DNA of 64,000 bases, from assembly GCF_009380165.1 (NCBI RefSeq), contig NZ_WHUF01000002.1, forward strand, positions 1,054,001 through 1,118,000, given 5' to 3'. Both the position numbers and the translations under genes were made by a program. The notes beneath the pieces are model-generated. The model was given only the letters and a program-made list of their open reading frames with translations. It made no database searches and was not told where the DNA came from. This DNA is from Rugamonas rivuli (GTDB lineage: Bacteria > Pseudomonadota > Gammaproteobacteria > Burkholderiales > Burkholderiaceae_D). Of the stretch, positions 33,590 to 42,103 are shown in pieces. How positions within the stretch are numbered: the first letter of the stretch is position 1; each line of letters opens with the position of its first letter.

Positions 33590-34492
33590 TTACAGCGGTA
33601 TTTTCAATGCCTGCAGGACGCTGGCGACGACAATGTAGCGCGGTGGGGTGTCGGCGCTGGCCGTCACCGTCGCGCGCAACCGCACTTCCTGGCCATCGCG
33701 GCGCCAAGCGCTGACCACGTCGGTCCAGGCTTCGCCTTCCTTCAAGGCTTGCAGCGCGTCGCTCAGTTGGTCCGGCGGATAGGGCGGGGCGTGCAGCAGG
33801 CGCGGATCGGCGCCCAGCAATTCCTCCCGGCTGTACTGGAAGACGGTGCAGAATTTATCGTTGACGCTGGTGATGCGGCCGCGCTGGTCCAGCGTCATCA
33901 TCACCGCGTGCTGGTCGATGGCGGCCAGCAGCTGCCTGGCCTGGTCCAGTTCCCGTTGCAGCACCTGCGCCTGGCGGTGCGCCTGCTCCAGCCCGGAGTA
34001 GGCGCGCAACGACGAGATCACCGTGGTGAACAGCTTGCGCGTGGTCAGGTCGGTCTTGCACCAGAAATCGTTGATGTCGTAGTCGAGGATGATGCTGTGC
34101 TCCAGCGCCTGCCCCGGCTGGCCCGTGCGCAGGACGATGCGCACCAGCTGGTTGTGCAGCGTGTCGCGGATCTGGCGGGCCACGTTCAGGCCGGCATCGC
34201 TGGTTTCCATGATCACGTCCAGCAGCACCAGCGCGATGTCGGGCGTGGTGCGCAGCGTGTGCAGCGCTTCCTCGCCACTGTAGGCGTGCAGGAAGCTGAG
34301 CCTGCGGCCTTGGAAGCAGGCGTTGCTCAGCGAGAATTTGGTGACGACGTGGACGTCGACGTCATCGTCCACGATCAGCACGCGCCATGGCGGCGGCGCC
34401 TGTGCAGCGCCCGGCTTGCCTGCTTGCGGCTGGCTGGCCGGCGGTGCTTCGTCTTCTATCATCCAATCGGTGTCGTCGTCGTTCTGGTTCAT
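33590..34492 (-). CDS. response regulator with PAS domain (REC-PAS)
   Basis: 300 residues. An N-terminal low-complexity lead (MNQNDDDTDWMIEDEAPPAS) precedes the receiver domain at ~36-165: VLIVDDDVDVH (acid pocket), phosphoacceptor Asp in VLLDVIMETS (near residue 92) and a Lys-containing NDFWCKTDLT at the end. A short coiled coil leads to a PAS domain (~190-295: AAIDQHAVMMTLDQRGRIT, FCTVFQYSREELLGADPRLL). There is no DNA-binding or enzymatic output, so it may act through protein contacts. The gene lies alone between two DnaA-box repeats. Its promoter and coding sequence lie between the copies, which suggests they moved or were duplicated together. Confidence 0.85.
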   Translation of the reverse strand: MNQNDDDTDWMIEDEAPPASQPQAGKPGAAQAPPPWRVLIVDDDVDVHVVTKFSLSNACFQGRRLSFLHAYSGEEALHTLRTTPDIALVLLDVIMETSDAGLNVARQIRDTLHNQLVRIVLRTGQPGQALEHSIILDYDINDFWCKTDLTTRKLFTTVISSLRAYSGLEQAHRQAQVLQRELDQARQLLAAIDQHAVMMTLDQRGRITSVNDKFCTVFQYSREELLGADPRLLHAPPYPPDQLSDALQALKEGEAWTDVVSAWRRDGQEVRLRATVTASADTPPRYIVVASVLQALKIPL

Positions 34493-34542
34493 GCATCAAT
34501 CCCACGGTGAGTCGGAGAAGGGAATTGCGGACCTTCACAGTG

Positions 34543-34571
34543 ACACTATTCCTTGCCAGTACTTTTGTCAA
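34543..34571 (-). promoter_or_regulatory. possible promoter of the REC-PAS gene
   Basis: On the minus strand TTGACA (plus 34566-34571) and a weak -10 (TAGTGT at 34543-34548, spacing 17) precede the ATG at 34492 by about 50 bases. Confidence 0.35.
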
Positions 34572-34610
34572 AGGATTCCCCGGTGTGCGGGCGCCGACGT
34601 GTCTCAAGGC

Positions 34611-34833
34611 CTACTTATGCACAGAAAAATATTTTTCAAGCAGCCTCGAAAGCGTTTCGAGCCTGAATTTTGCATGCCGTAAGTACTTGATTTTATTGGG
34701 TAAAAAATTTGCCTGTGGATTAGGCATTTTGTTGAAACCCGCGCCGTTAAAGGCGTTCTCGGGTGTCAAGTGGCGGTTATTCACAACCTTATCCACAGTT
34801 GGTGTGGATATCTGTGAAAAGCGCTTTAAATCC
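34611..34833 (+). repeat. direct repeat copy 2, with three DnaA-box-like 9-mers
   Basis: This is the second copy of the element at 33361-33584, in the same orientation, offset by exactly 1250 bp at the box cluster. Shared words include CTACTTATGCACA, GTACTTGA, TTGCCTGTGGATTAGGCA, TGTCAAG (34764-34770) and GTGAAAAGCGCTTTAAATCC. A hairpin replaces the AT-rich stretch of copy 1. Confidence 0.75.
34777..34811. other. cluster of three DnaA-box-like sites (copy 2)
   Basis: TTATTCACA (34777), the perfect DnaA box TTATCCACA (34789) and the reverse TGTGGATAT (34803) lie at spacings of 12 and 14 bp, identical to copy 1. Confidence 0.7.
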
Positions 34834-34961
34834 GGCGGCTTAGGCGCTTTTCTTCAGGAATCGCAACAATGCATATCGTCATTTACGGCAAATTCAATTG
34901 AATGCCATCAACTTTGCCTGCATGATAACATTCTCGCCGGTGATTTTTTTGCACAAATGCT

Positions 34962-36104
34962 ATGAAGAAATGCTTGTACGTGGTGGCGGCTGGATTGAAC
35001 TTTCTGACGGTGGCTCAAGCGGCGCAGCCTGTCCGCTTGCAACTGCCTTTGCCTGTGGCGGGCACCCGCTTTTTGCCGCAAAACATAGGGCTGTCTGCCG
35101 ATGGAAAAGACCTGTGCCTGACCGGCGCCAACACGGATGAGAATGGCCGTGCAACCACCCAGTTGCTGCTGATTGACCGCACCAGCAATACGGTGCGCTG
35201 GCAGAAACGGCTGCCCGCACCGGACGGCTACTCCGACATCTATCCGGTGCAATGCGTGAAGGAAGGCGCAGCGGTTTATCTGTTGGCCAATGTCGATACG
35301 GATAGCGTCAAATCGCTGCGGCAGACTCTGGCCTACGTGTACAGCTTTAACTTGCAAGGCAAGCAAACCGCCTACAAAGTGCTGGATCTTCCGGGCAGCG
35401 ACCACTTCGCCTATGCCATGGCGGCTGCGCCAGGCGGCATCAAGGTGGCCGGCTATATCAAGGACGAGGACGACGACTTCGAATACTACTCGGTGTTCAC
35501 GCAGGGCCTGGATGCGGCATTGAAAGCCGATAAGCCATCGATCAAGAAGACCGGGGCGTTTGCGCCGTTTCCCACTGCACGGATAGTCGGCGACAACCTG
35601 CACATCGGCGGGAATTTCTATCCATACAAACTCTCCAAGACGGAGGGCGGTGGCGATTACGCGGTCTCGAAATTGCGCTTGAGCGGCAGCTATCTGTGGA
35701 GCCAGCGTCCGCCCACCGCGAATTCTCTTTCGGTGTACACCGGCGTCGGCGGCAATGGCGCCGTATTCCGCTTGGGCTATCAAAAAGAGATGTCGTCGTT
35801 GTTGCAGGTGACGGCGGATGGCAAGGTCGGGCCGGAAGTCAGTTATGCCAGTAAATATTGCGAAACGCAGGCGCTGGTTGAATACGGCAACGTCTACCTC
35901 GCCATCCGCAAGCCCTGCAAAAGCTTGGGCGGACGCTCGGTGATGGTGTCGATCAACCCGGACGGCAAGACTGAAAAGCTGCTCGACTGGTTTGCCGAGG
36001 AAGCGCTCTATCTGACCACCGGTGCGGACTCCTGGGCGGCGGTGGCCAAGGACAAGTCCGGCAAGCCTGTCTTGTACACCGGCGCCGTGAGGGCCGCTGA
36101 ATGA
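34962..36104 (+). CDS. exported protein of unknown function, paralogue A (beta-propeller-like)
   Basis: 380 residues with a signal peptide (MKKCLYVVAAGLNFLTVAQA). The mature part is beta-rich and repetitive, with strands such as QNIGLSADGKDLCLTGANTD, RTSNTVRWQKRLPAPDGYSD and IKVAGYIKDEDDDFEYYSV, which suggests a WD-like or PQQ-like propeller. It is clearly homologous to the next gene (shared WQK.LP.PDGY, VYLLANVDT, TYVYSF, GIKVAGY.K.ED.DFEYYSV). The ATGA overlap at 36101-36104 indicates a tandem duplication now translated together. No enzymatic motif is visible. Confidence 0.78.
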   Translation: MKKCLYVVAAGLNFLTVAQAAQPVRLQLPLPVAGTRFLPQNIGLSADGKDLCLTGANTDENGRATTQLLLIDRTSNTVRWQKRLPAPDGYSDIYPVQCVKEGAAVYLLANVDTDSVKSLRQTLAYVYSFNLQGKQTAYKVLDLPGSDHFAYAMAAAPGGIKVAGYIKDEDDDFEYYSVFTQGLDAALKADKPSIKKTGAFAPFPTARIVGDNLHIGGNFYPYKLSKTEGGGDYAVSKLRLSGSYLWSQRPPTANSLSVYTGVGGNGAVFRLGYQKEMSSLLQVTADGKVGPEVSYASKYCETQALVEYGNVYLAIRKPCKSLGGRSVMVSINPDGKTEKLLDWFAEEALYLTTGADSWAAVAKDKSGKPVLYTGAVRAAE

Positions 36105-37252
36105 GCGGCAAGAAGTTTTGCTGGGCTGCGCTGGGCCTGGCACTGTGCGCCAGCGCGCAGGCGGCACCGCAAAAGCTGGCACTGGCGTTGCGCGACAAGA
36201 GCTTCAGCGTGTACAGCATGGAGTTCTCGGCCGATGGAGAGCAGGTGTGTATCGCCGGTGTCGACCACGACGACCTGGGCTCTTCGACCGGCCGTCTGAT
36301 TTCGATAGACCGTGGACGGAATGTGATCCGCTGGCAAAAGACCTTCCCGGTTCCGGATGGCTATGCGGGCCTGTTCCCCGTTCAATGCCTGCCCACGAAC
36401 GATAGGGTCTATCTGCTGGCCAACGTCGATACGAAGAGTTCGCCCCCGATCACACAGACGCTGACCTATGTGTACAGCTTCGACGCCCAAGGCATCCAGC
36501 TCGCCAGGCGCCGGTTGGTCAGTCCGGCACGCAGCCAGTATGGCTATGCGATGGACGTGACCGCAGACGGCATCAAGGTCGCGGGCTATCTGAAAAACGA
36601 GGATCAGGATTTTGAGTACTACTCGGTCTATACGACTGTGCTCAATCTGGCGCTGCAAGTACAGGGGGAGCCGGTGATACGCAAGACCGGCGCCTATCTG
36701 TCCGGCAGCGGTTCCCGCGTTGTTGGCGACAGCCTGTATGCCGCCGGAGTGTTCGCACCCGCCAAGATAGCCAAGGATCAGGTGATTGACGACTTCGCGG
36801 CATCGCGGATACGGCTGGCAGGCGGCTATGCGTGGAGCGTGCACCCGCAGTTGGGCGCGCGCCCGGCCGTGAGTGCCGGTGTGGCAGCAGACGGTACCAT
36901 CCATGTGCTGCGCAACGAAGGCCGAAGCACAACGCTGTTGACCGTGCCGCCTGACGGCAAGCCGCTGCCACCGCGCACCTACTCAAGCCGCTATTGCGAC
37001 ACCCGTGCGATCGCCGGGTATGGCAAAGGTTTGATTGCGTTGCGCGAAACTTGTGACGACAACGCCCGGAGGGCAACAACGGCGTTGCTGGAAATCGATC
37101 CTGCCAGCGGCAAGGAAACAGAATTGAAATGGGTAGACGATCAGGTTGTCGGGGTCGCGACCTCTGGACGGCTATGGTCGGCGATCGCGAAGAATCCGGC
37201 TGGCAAGTTGTTTTTTTATTCCTCCGAAAAAGGATTTTTGTATGCGCAATAA
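36101..37252 (+). CDS. exported protein of unknown function, paralogue B (beta-propeller-like)
   Basis: 383 residues with a signal peptide (MSGKKFCWAALGLALCASAQ, then AAPQ). It is a tandem paralogue of the upstream gene with the same motif order (WQKTFPVPDGY, VYLLANVDT, VAGYLKNEDQDFEYYSV). Both have conserved Cys near YC(E/D)T (SRYCDTRAIAGYG) and an ending that is rich in beta strands. The two have diverged substantially, which speaks for distinct roles. The end overlaps the start of the next gene by 11 bases, so all three form one operon. Confidence 0.78.
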   Translation: MSGKKFCWAALGLALCASAQAAPQKLALALRDKSFSVYSMEFSADGEQVCIAGVDHDDLGSSTGRLISIDRGRNVIRWQKTFPVPDGYAGLFPVQCLPTNDRVYLLANVDTKSSPPITQTLTYVYSFDAQGIQLARRRLVSPARSQYGYAMDVTADGIKVAGYLKNEDQDFEYYSVYTTVLNLALQVQGEPVIRKTGAYLSGSGSRVVGDSLYAAGVFAPAKIAKDQVIDDFAASRIRLAGGYAWSVHPQLGARPAVSAGVAADGTIHVLRNEGRSTTLLTVPPDGKPLPPRTYSSRYCDTRAIAGYGKGLIALRETCDDNARRATTALLEIDPASGKETELKWVDDQVVGVATSGRLWSAIAKNPAGKLFFYSSEKGFLYAQ

Positions 37253-37694
37253 AGTCATGTTCGCGGCACTGCTGCTGTGTTCCAGCCTGGGCCAGGCCTT
37301 CGATGGTGCGCCGTCGTTCAGCACCAAGCGCGCCGGCGTCGAGCACACGCTCAAGCTCAGCCGGTGGAAGGTCAACGCCAAGGGCGTGCCTTCGTTCGAC
37401 TATGTCTATGAACAGCAGGCCGGCGCCTGCAGGTTCAAAGTGGCGGGCCATGCGATAGCCGGCTTCGACGAGTCGGGCGGCGAGGTGGTGCTGGATGTCT
37501 TCAATCCCGAAGACGGCAAAGGCAAGGCCATGCCGCAGATCCTGGTGTTCTACGACGAAGCAGTCACGATGGTCTTGCCGCTGAAGGGCGCAGTGCGGGA
37601 GGTGTCTTTCGACGACGAGCTGAGCGACGCGCAACTGCGCAGCAGCTGCGGCAAGAAGGCGAACGCCAAGCTGTCCGTCATGTTCCGTCAATAA
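37242..37694 (+). CDS. small exported protein of unknown function
   Basis: 150 residues with a signal peptide (MRNKVMFAALLLCSSLGQAF). The mature part has two Cys (QAGACRFKVAGHAI and LRSSCGKKA) that may pair, and mixed alpha/beta character. The start at 37242 follows AAAAAGGA. An upstream in-frame frame from 37146 lies inside the previous gene and is not used. It overlaps paralogue B and probably belongs to the same operon. Confidence 0.7.
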   Translation: MRNKVMFAALLLCSSLGQAFDGAPSFSTKRAGVEHTLKLSRWKVNAKGVPSFDYVYEQQAGACRFKVAGHAIAGFDESGGEVVLDVFNPEDGKGKAMPQILVFYDEAVTMVLPLKGAVREVSFDDELSDAQLRSSCGKKANAKLSVMFRQ

Positions 37695-37719
37695 GCGCGG
37701 GATAGCGCATGCCGGGCGC

Positions 37720-38124
37720 TCAGCCGTCGATGCCGGCCAGCAGCTTGCGCACGGCGCCGTGGGCCATGACGATGTCCGTGCCGTCGTGCAGCAGCGTGTT
37801 GTACTTGGCGCGGAATTCGGCATCGCCGCTTTCGGACGGGCCGATCAGCGCTTCGATCGCCTTGCGGAAGGTGCGGGCTTCGGCCAGGGTGACGGGCTCC
37901 GGTTCGTCGAGGCGCTCATCCATCTGCGCCATCAGGCCGGACAGCTTTTGCAGCCAGGCGAAATGCGGATGGTTGGCGACCAGCTGCAAATGTTCCAGCG
38001 GACTGCCGACCGCGCCGAAGTATTGGGTTTCCACGTGGATCAGCTGCTTGTGCAGGTCGCGCAGCGCGCGCGCCAGCGCGGTCAGTTTGGCGTTGTTGGC
38101 CAGTTCGTTGTCGGCGGATGCCAT
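37720..38124 (-). CDS. small helical protein of unknown function
   Basis: 134 residues, no signal peptide, mostly helical (LTALARALRDLHKQLIHVET ...). A conserved-looking Trp/His stretch is HPHFAWLQKLSGLMAQMDER. The rest is rich in charged residues. I recall similar proteins in Burkholderiales without a known role. It is convergent with the preceding operon and 80 bp from the HD gene on the same strand. Confidence 0.65.
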   Translation of the reverse strand: MASADNELANNAKLTALARALRDLHKQLIHVETQYFGAVGSPLEHLQLVANHPHFAWLQKLSGLMAQMDERLDEPEPVTLAEARTFRKAIEALIGPSESGDAEFRAKYNTLLHDGTDIVMAHGAVRKLLAGIDG

Positions 38125-38204
38125 AAATTCTCCAAGGTTAAAATCCAGGTGCTAGTGTAGCGGGCCGGAGGCCGCGCGGCCATGCGCTAAAAGATGGGGC
38201 CAAG

Positions 38205-38846
38205 TTACGCGCTGAGCGCTTTCAGCCGGTCGAGCTCGGCCAGGAAGCGGTCGCTGGCGATGGCCGGCGGCCACGGTTCCCATGCAGCGCCGCCGTAGAC
38301 CGCTTGCAGCGGGTCGTCGTTCAATGGCGGCACGCTGATCTTGAGCGTGTGCAGCACTTCCTTCGCCGACCAGCCCACCACGTGCACCGCCTCGCTCGCG
38401 GCCGCCAGGCGATCGGCCATCTTGTGCGCCGCGTGTTCCTTCGGCGTCCAGCGCGGCAGGCCGTAGCGCAGGAAGACGGCGTTTTCCAGCCGCACCGTCA
38501 AGGCCTTGAAGCCTTCGCCCAGGAACGGCTTCAACGGCGATACGCAATCGAAGCCCAGCAATCCTTCCTCGGCATCGTGCAGCAGCTCGCGCAGCGCCGC
38601 CAGCGGCGCCAGTTGCAGGCCGACCGCCGTGCAAGCCGCGGCGCGCAGATGCATCACCGTCAGCGAGTGCTGCGCCACCGACAGGGGCAGCGGCCACGCC
38701 GAATGTCCGCCCCAGCGATACGTGCGGGCCAGGCCCAGCGCGAGGTCGCTGTCTTCCCAGTCGAACGGCGTCGGGTCGAGCAAGTCCAGCCGGCGCTCCG
38801 ACGGCATGCGGACCCAGGCGCGGTGCTCGTGATGATCGCGACCCAT
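38205..38846 (-). CDS. HD-domain phosphohydrolase
   Basis: 213 residues. The HD-type metal motif is spread over LSVAQHSLTVMHL (His, near residue 57) and LLHDAEEGLLG (HD, near 86), with a further conserved Asp in HKMADRL. This resembles the small HD hydrolases that act on nucleotides (YfbR-like or phosphatase types). ATG 38846 was chosen because a GAAGGA ribosome site precedes it. An upstream in-frame ATG at 38933 lacks support. The protein ends in a Leu/Asp-rich helix. Confidence 0.8.
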   Translation of the reverse strand: MGRDHHEHRAWVRMPSERRLDLLDPTPFDWEDSDLALGLARTYRWGGHSAWPLPLSVAQHSLTVMHLRAAACTAVGLQLAPLAALRELLHDAEEGLLGFDCVSPLKPFLGEGFKALTVRLENAVFLRYGLPRWTPKEHAAHKMADRLAAASEAVHVVGWSAKEVLHTLKISVPPLNDDPLQAVYGGAAWEPWPPAIASDRFLAELDRLKALSA

Positions 38847-38968
38847 GCGGTTTTCCTTCTCTGTGGCGTAATCGACATCGTACACCCGCGGCCGCAGATT
38901 TTTTCGGCAACAGCCTGTTGATTTGCAATACACTGGGAAGATGTTGATCTGCGGATACGGATGAGTTC

Positions 38969-41900
38969 ATGGTGACACGACCTTCATACATCTACCAGGG
39001 CGGCTCGGTGATGATGCACTCGCCGCTGCAATTGAAGAACGCCGAGATGTACGGCTTCTTCGTCAAGGGCGAGCTGTCCAATTTGCAGGCCACGCTGGAC
39101 GGCACGCTGAACCAGGTGGCCGGCCAGCGCATGCGCTTCAAGGCGATTTCGCCGTATGTGCTGCTGACCTTCACCCGCGTCAACCACGCCGATTCTGCGG
39201 CCCCGGTCGATCATGCCAAGGGCTGGATCACCGAGATCGACATCGTCACCTGGATCATGGTCGGCGCCATGGACGACGAGGGCGAACTGGCCCACATCTA
39301 CTACTACCCCGCGCACATTTTCGTCGACGATGCGATGGCGCTGATTAACGGCCGCGAGCTGTTCGGCTATCCCAAATACCTGTGCGAGTACGAGATCCCG
39401 CAGGGCGACGCCGAACCGCTGCGCTGCTCGGTCGCGGCCAAGGGTTTCCAGCCTTTTGCGCCAGAGACGAAGATCGCCATGCACCCGCTGCTGGAGGTGA
39501 ACGCGACCCTCAAGACCGGCATCGAGAAACCCATCACCAGCCTGCTCGACCTGATCGAGCAGGCGATAGAGCTGTTCCTCTCCATCCCCGACTTTTTCAA
39601 CCTGGACGTGGCGGGCTGGGACGACATCATCTCGCTGCTGCGCAATCCGCGCATCGACCAGATCTTCCTCAAGCAGTTCCCCGACAGCGCCGGCCTGAAA
39701 GCCGTGTACCAGGCCATCCTCGCCGCGCCGGCCACCATCGACCGCATACACAGCGGCGCGCTGCTGGGCTATGAATACGAGTGCGTGCTGCACGCCTTCG
39801 ACAGCTTCCCGCTTCAGCAGACGCTGGGCCTGAAGCTGGGTGCGCAGGAAGCCATCCTGCCGTATAAGCTGCATTTCGACTTCACCGCGCAGCCGGGCGA
39901 GGAGTTGATCGACAACTCCTCCATCGCGCCGCAGAAGATCGCCATCCTCGGCGGCGGCGTCGGCTCGATGACGGCGGCCTGGTACCTGAGCGACCTGCCG
40001 GGCTGGCAGAACAACTACGACATCACGGTCTACCAGCAGGGCTGGCGCCTGGGCGGCAAGGGCGCCAGCGGCCGCAATGCCAAGTACGGCCAGCGCATCG
40101 AGGAACACGGCCTGCACATCTGGTTCGGCTTCTACGCCAACGCCTTCAGGATGATCAAGGCGGCCTACGCCAGCCTGGATCGCCCACCCGGCGCACCGCT
40201 GGCGACCTGGCGCGACGCCTTCAAGCAGCACGACTACGTGGTGCTGTCGGAGCAGGTGGGCGAGCAGTGGCACAACTGGTCCATCGTGTTCCCCACGCTG
40301 CCGGGCGAACCGGGCGAGGGCGGCGAGCAGATCACGCTGTGGACCATGGCCGAAGCCATGTTCTTCTGGATTAAAAAATGGATCGACGGCCTGGATAACC
40401 TGACCCGCGCGATGAACCTGCCGCCGCATCCGCACCACACCGGCATCGTCCCGGATTGGCTGTACCACCTGGCCGAAGGCGTGACGTCGTCGGCGCACGA
40501 ACTGCTGGACGACATGTCGCTGCTGGGCAGCGCCTTGTACGGCATGCTGGCCAATATGTCGCCCGACGTCGGCAAGCACACCGAAGGCCAGCACCTGGCG
40601 CTGGCCGGCGCGCTGGTGGGCGTGCGCGGCAAGCTGCATGCGCGCTACCGCGCCCTGGTCGACAGCGGCGAGGGCGACGCCAGCGACGATATCCGTCGCC
40701 TGTTCATCTGCCTGGACCTTGGCGTGACGGTGATGAAGGGCGTGTTCGAGGACGGCGTGATCCGCAACGGCTTCGACGCCATCAACGATATCGACTTCAA
40801 GGACTGGCTGCGCAAGCACGGCGGCGACGAGGTGCTGAGCGTGGACTCGGCGCCGGTGCGCGGCTTCTACGACTTGGTGTTCGCCTACGAGGGGGGCGAT
40901 TTCGACAAGCCGAACATCGAAGCCGGCACGCTGCTGCGCGCGATGGCGCGCATCGGCCTGGCCTACAAGGGCGGCATCATGTTCAAGATGCAGGCGGGGA
41001 TGGGCGACACGGTGTTCACGCCGCTGTACCAGGCCTTGCTGGCGCGCGGGGTCAAGTTCAAGTTCTTCCACAAGGTCGAGGAACTGGTGCCGGACGGCCG
41101 CCAGATCGGCAGCATCCGCATGACGCAACAGGTGGCGCTAACCGGCGCGGATTACGATCCGCTGGTGGACGTGAAGGACTTGGCGTGCTGGCCCAGCACG
41201 CCGAACTACGAGCAGATCGATCCGGCGCAGGCCGCGCTGCTGCAGGCCCATGACGTCAATCTGGAATCCAGCTGGAGCGATTGGCCCAAGCTGTATCACC
41301 AGCACTTCGACAAGGAGCTGCCGGTGCTGACGCTCAAGCGCGGCGTCGATTTCGACCAGGTAGTGTTTGGCATTTCGGTCGGCTCGCTCAAGGCTGTGTG
41401 CCCGCAACTGCTGGCGCACAGCCCCGCGCTCAACACCACCTACGAGCAGGTGCAGACGGTGGCGACGCAGGCTTACCAGGTCTGGCTGAACAAGGATCTG
41501 GCGCAGATGGGCTGGGACTTTCAGCCGGACGGCCAGCAGCCGGTGCTGAGCGCGTTCAGCGAGCCTTACGACACCTGGGCGCCGATGGATCATCTGCTGT
41601 GCCGCGAGGACTGGGCGCCGCCGCTGGCGCCGCGCAATGTGTCCTACTTCTGCAGCGCGCTGCCGGTGAGCAGCTATCCGCCGGTGAGCGACACCGGCTT
41701 CCCGGCGCGCATGGCGGCGCTGGCGAAGCAGGGCGCCATCGGTCAACTGAGCGGGCAGATTGCCGCGCTATGGCCGGCGGCGGGACCGGCCGGCGCGTTC
41801 CCGTGGCAATGGCTGGTCGATGGCAGCGAGGCCACCGGCGTGGCGCGCTTCGACAGCCAGTACTGGCGCGCCAATGTCGATCCGTCGGAACGGTATGTGA

Positions 41901-42094
41901 TGTCGGTGGTGAACAGCACCAAGTACCGTCTGCAAACCGACCAATCGGGCTACGCCAATCTGTACCTGACGGGCGACTGGATCAGGACCGGCTTGAACGC
42001 CGGCTGCGTGGAGGCGGCGGTGATGGCCGGCATGCAGGCCTCGCGCGCGATCAGCGGCCACCCGGCCGTCATCGAGGGCGAGACGGACTTCTGA
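38969..42094 (+). CDS. fusion of acetoacetate-decarboxylase-like domain and FAD/NAD(P)-binding oxidoreductase
   Basis: 1041 residues, soluble. Residues ~10-310 look like the acetoacetate decarboxylase fold: VDDAMALINGRELFGYPKYL carries the active-site Lys region. The usual GYPKK has become GYPKY, leaving a single Lys. Residues ~325-1025 form a flavoprotein with a dinucleotide-binding start IAILGGGVGSMTAAWYLSD (near residue 330) and the phytoene-desaturase/amine-oxidase style GWRLGGKGASGRN, EEHGLHIWFGF and the C-terminal NLYLTGDWIRTGLNAGCVEA. The order suggests a two-step enzyme acting on a hydrophobic or aromatic substrate. The product is unknown. The ATG at 38969 has a weak ribosome site. 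Confidence 0.85.
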   Translation: MVTRPSYIYQGGSVMMHSPLQLKNAEMYGFFVKGELSNLQATLDGTLNQVAGQRMRFKAISPYVLLTFTRVNHADSAAPVDHAKGWITEIDIVTWIMVGAMDDEGELAHIYYYPAHIFVDDAMALINGRELFGYPKYLCEYEIPQGDAEPLRCSVAAKGFQPFAPETKIAMHPLLEVNATLKTGIEKPITSLLDLIEQAIELFLSIPDFFNLDVAGWDDIISLLRNPRIDQIFLKQFPDSAGLKAVYQAILAAPATIDRIHSGALLGYEYECVLHAFDSFPLQQTLGLKLGAQEAILPYKLHFDFTAQPGEELIDNSSIAPQKIAILGGGVGSMTAAWYLSDLPGWQNNYDITVYQQGWRLGGKGASGRNAKYGQRIEEHGLHIWFGFYANAFRMIKAAYASLDRPPGAPLATWRDAFKQHDYVVLSEQVGEQWHNWSIVFPTLPGEPGEGGEQITLWTMAEAMFFWIKKWIDGLDNLTRAMNLPPHPHHTGIVPDWLYHLAEGVTSSAHELLDDMSLLGSALYGMLANMSPDVGKHTEGQHLALAGALVGVRGKLHARYRALVDSGEGDASDDIRRLFICLDLGVTVMKGVFEDGVIRNGFDAINDIDFKDWLRKHGGDEVLSVDSAPVRGFYDLVFAYEGGDFDKPNIEAGTLLRAMARIGLAYKGGIMFKMQAGMGDTVFTPLYQALLARGVKFKFFHKVEELVPDGRQIGSIRMTQQVALTGADYDPLVDVKDLACWPSTPNYEQIDPAQAALLQAHDVNLESSWSDWPKLYHQHFDKELPVLTLKRGVDFDQVVFGISVGSLKAVCPQLLAHSPALNTTYEQVQTVATQAYQVWLNKDLAQMGWDFQPDGQQPVLSAFSEPYDTWAPMDHLLCREDWAPPLAPRNVSYFCSALPVSSYPPVSDTGFPARMAALAKQGAIGQLSGQIAALWPAAGPAGAFPWQWLVDGSEATGVARFDSQYWRANVDPSERYVMSVVNSTKYRLQTDQSGYANLYLTGDWIRTGLNAGCVEAAVMAGMQASRAISGHPAVIEGETDF

Positions 42095-42103
42095 GGCGGC
42101 GAA

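Larger units (their letters stand above)
34493..34961. other. 469-bp intergenic region holding repeat copy 2
   Basis: It contains the promoter of the REC-PAS gene (left), then repeat copy 2 (34611-34833), a perfect hairpin CTCGAAA-GCG-TTTCGAG (34645-34661) and the upstream region of the exported protein gene at 34962. No coding sequence is supported. Confidence 0.6.

Noticed and set aside
33527-34811. DnaA boxes as the chromosome replication origin
   Set aside because: No dnaA, dnaN, gyrB, rpmH or parAB nearby, and the two box clusters are separated by a regulator gene. A secondary element is more likely.
38984-41128. A 714-codon frame opposite the decarboxylase-oxidoreductase fusion
   Set aside because: It is a shadow frame with Ala/Arg/His-rich composition, while the fusion gene has recognisable domains.
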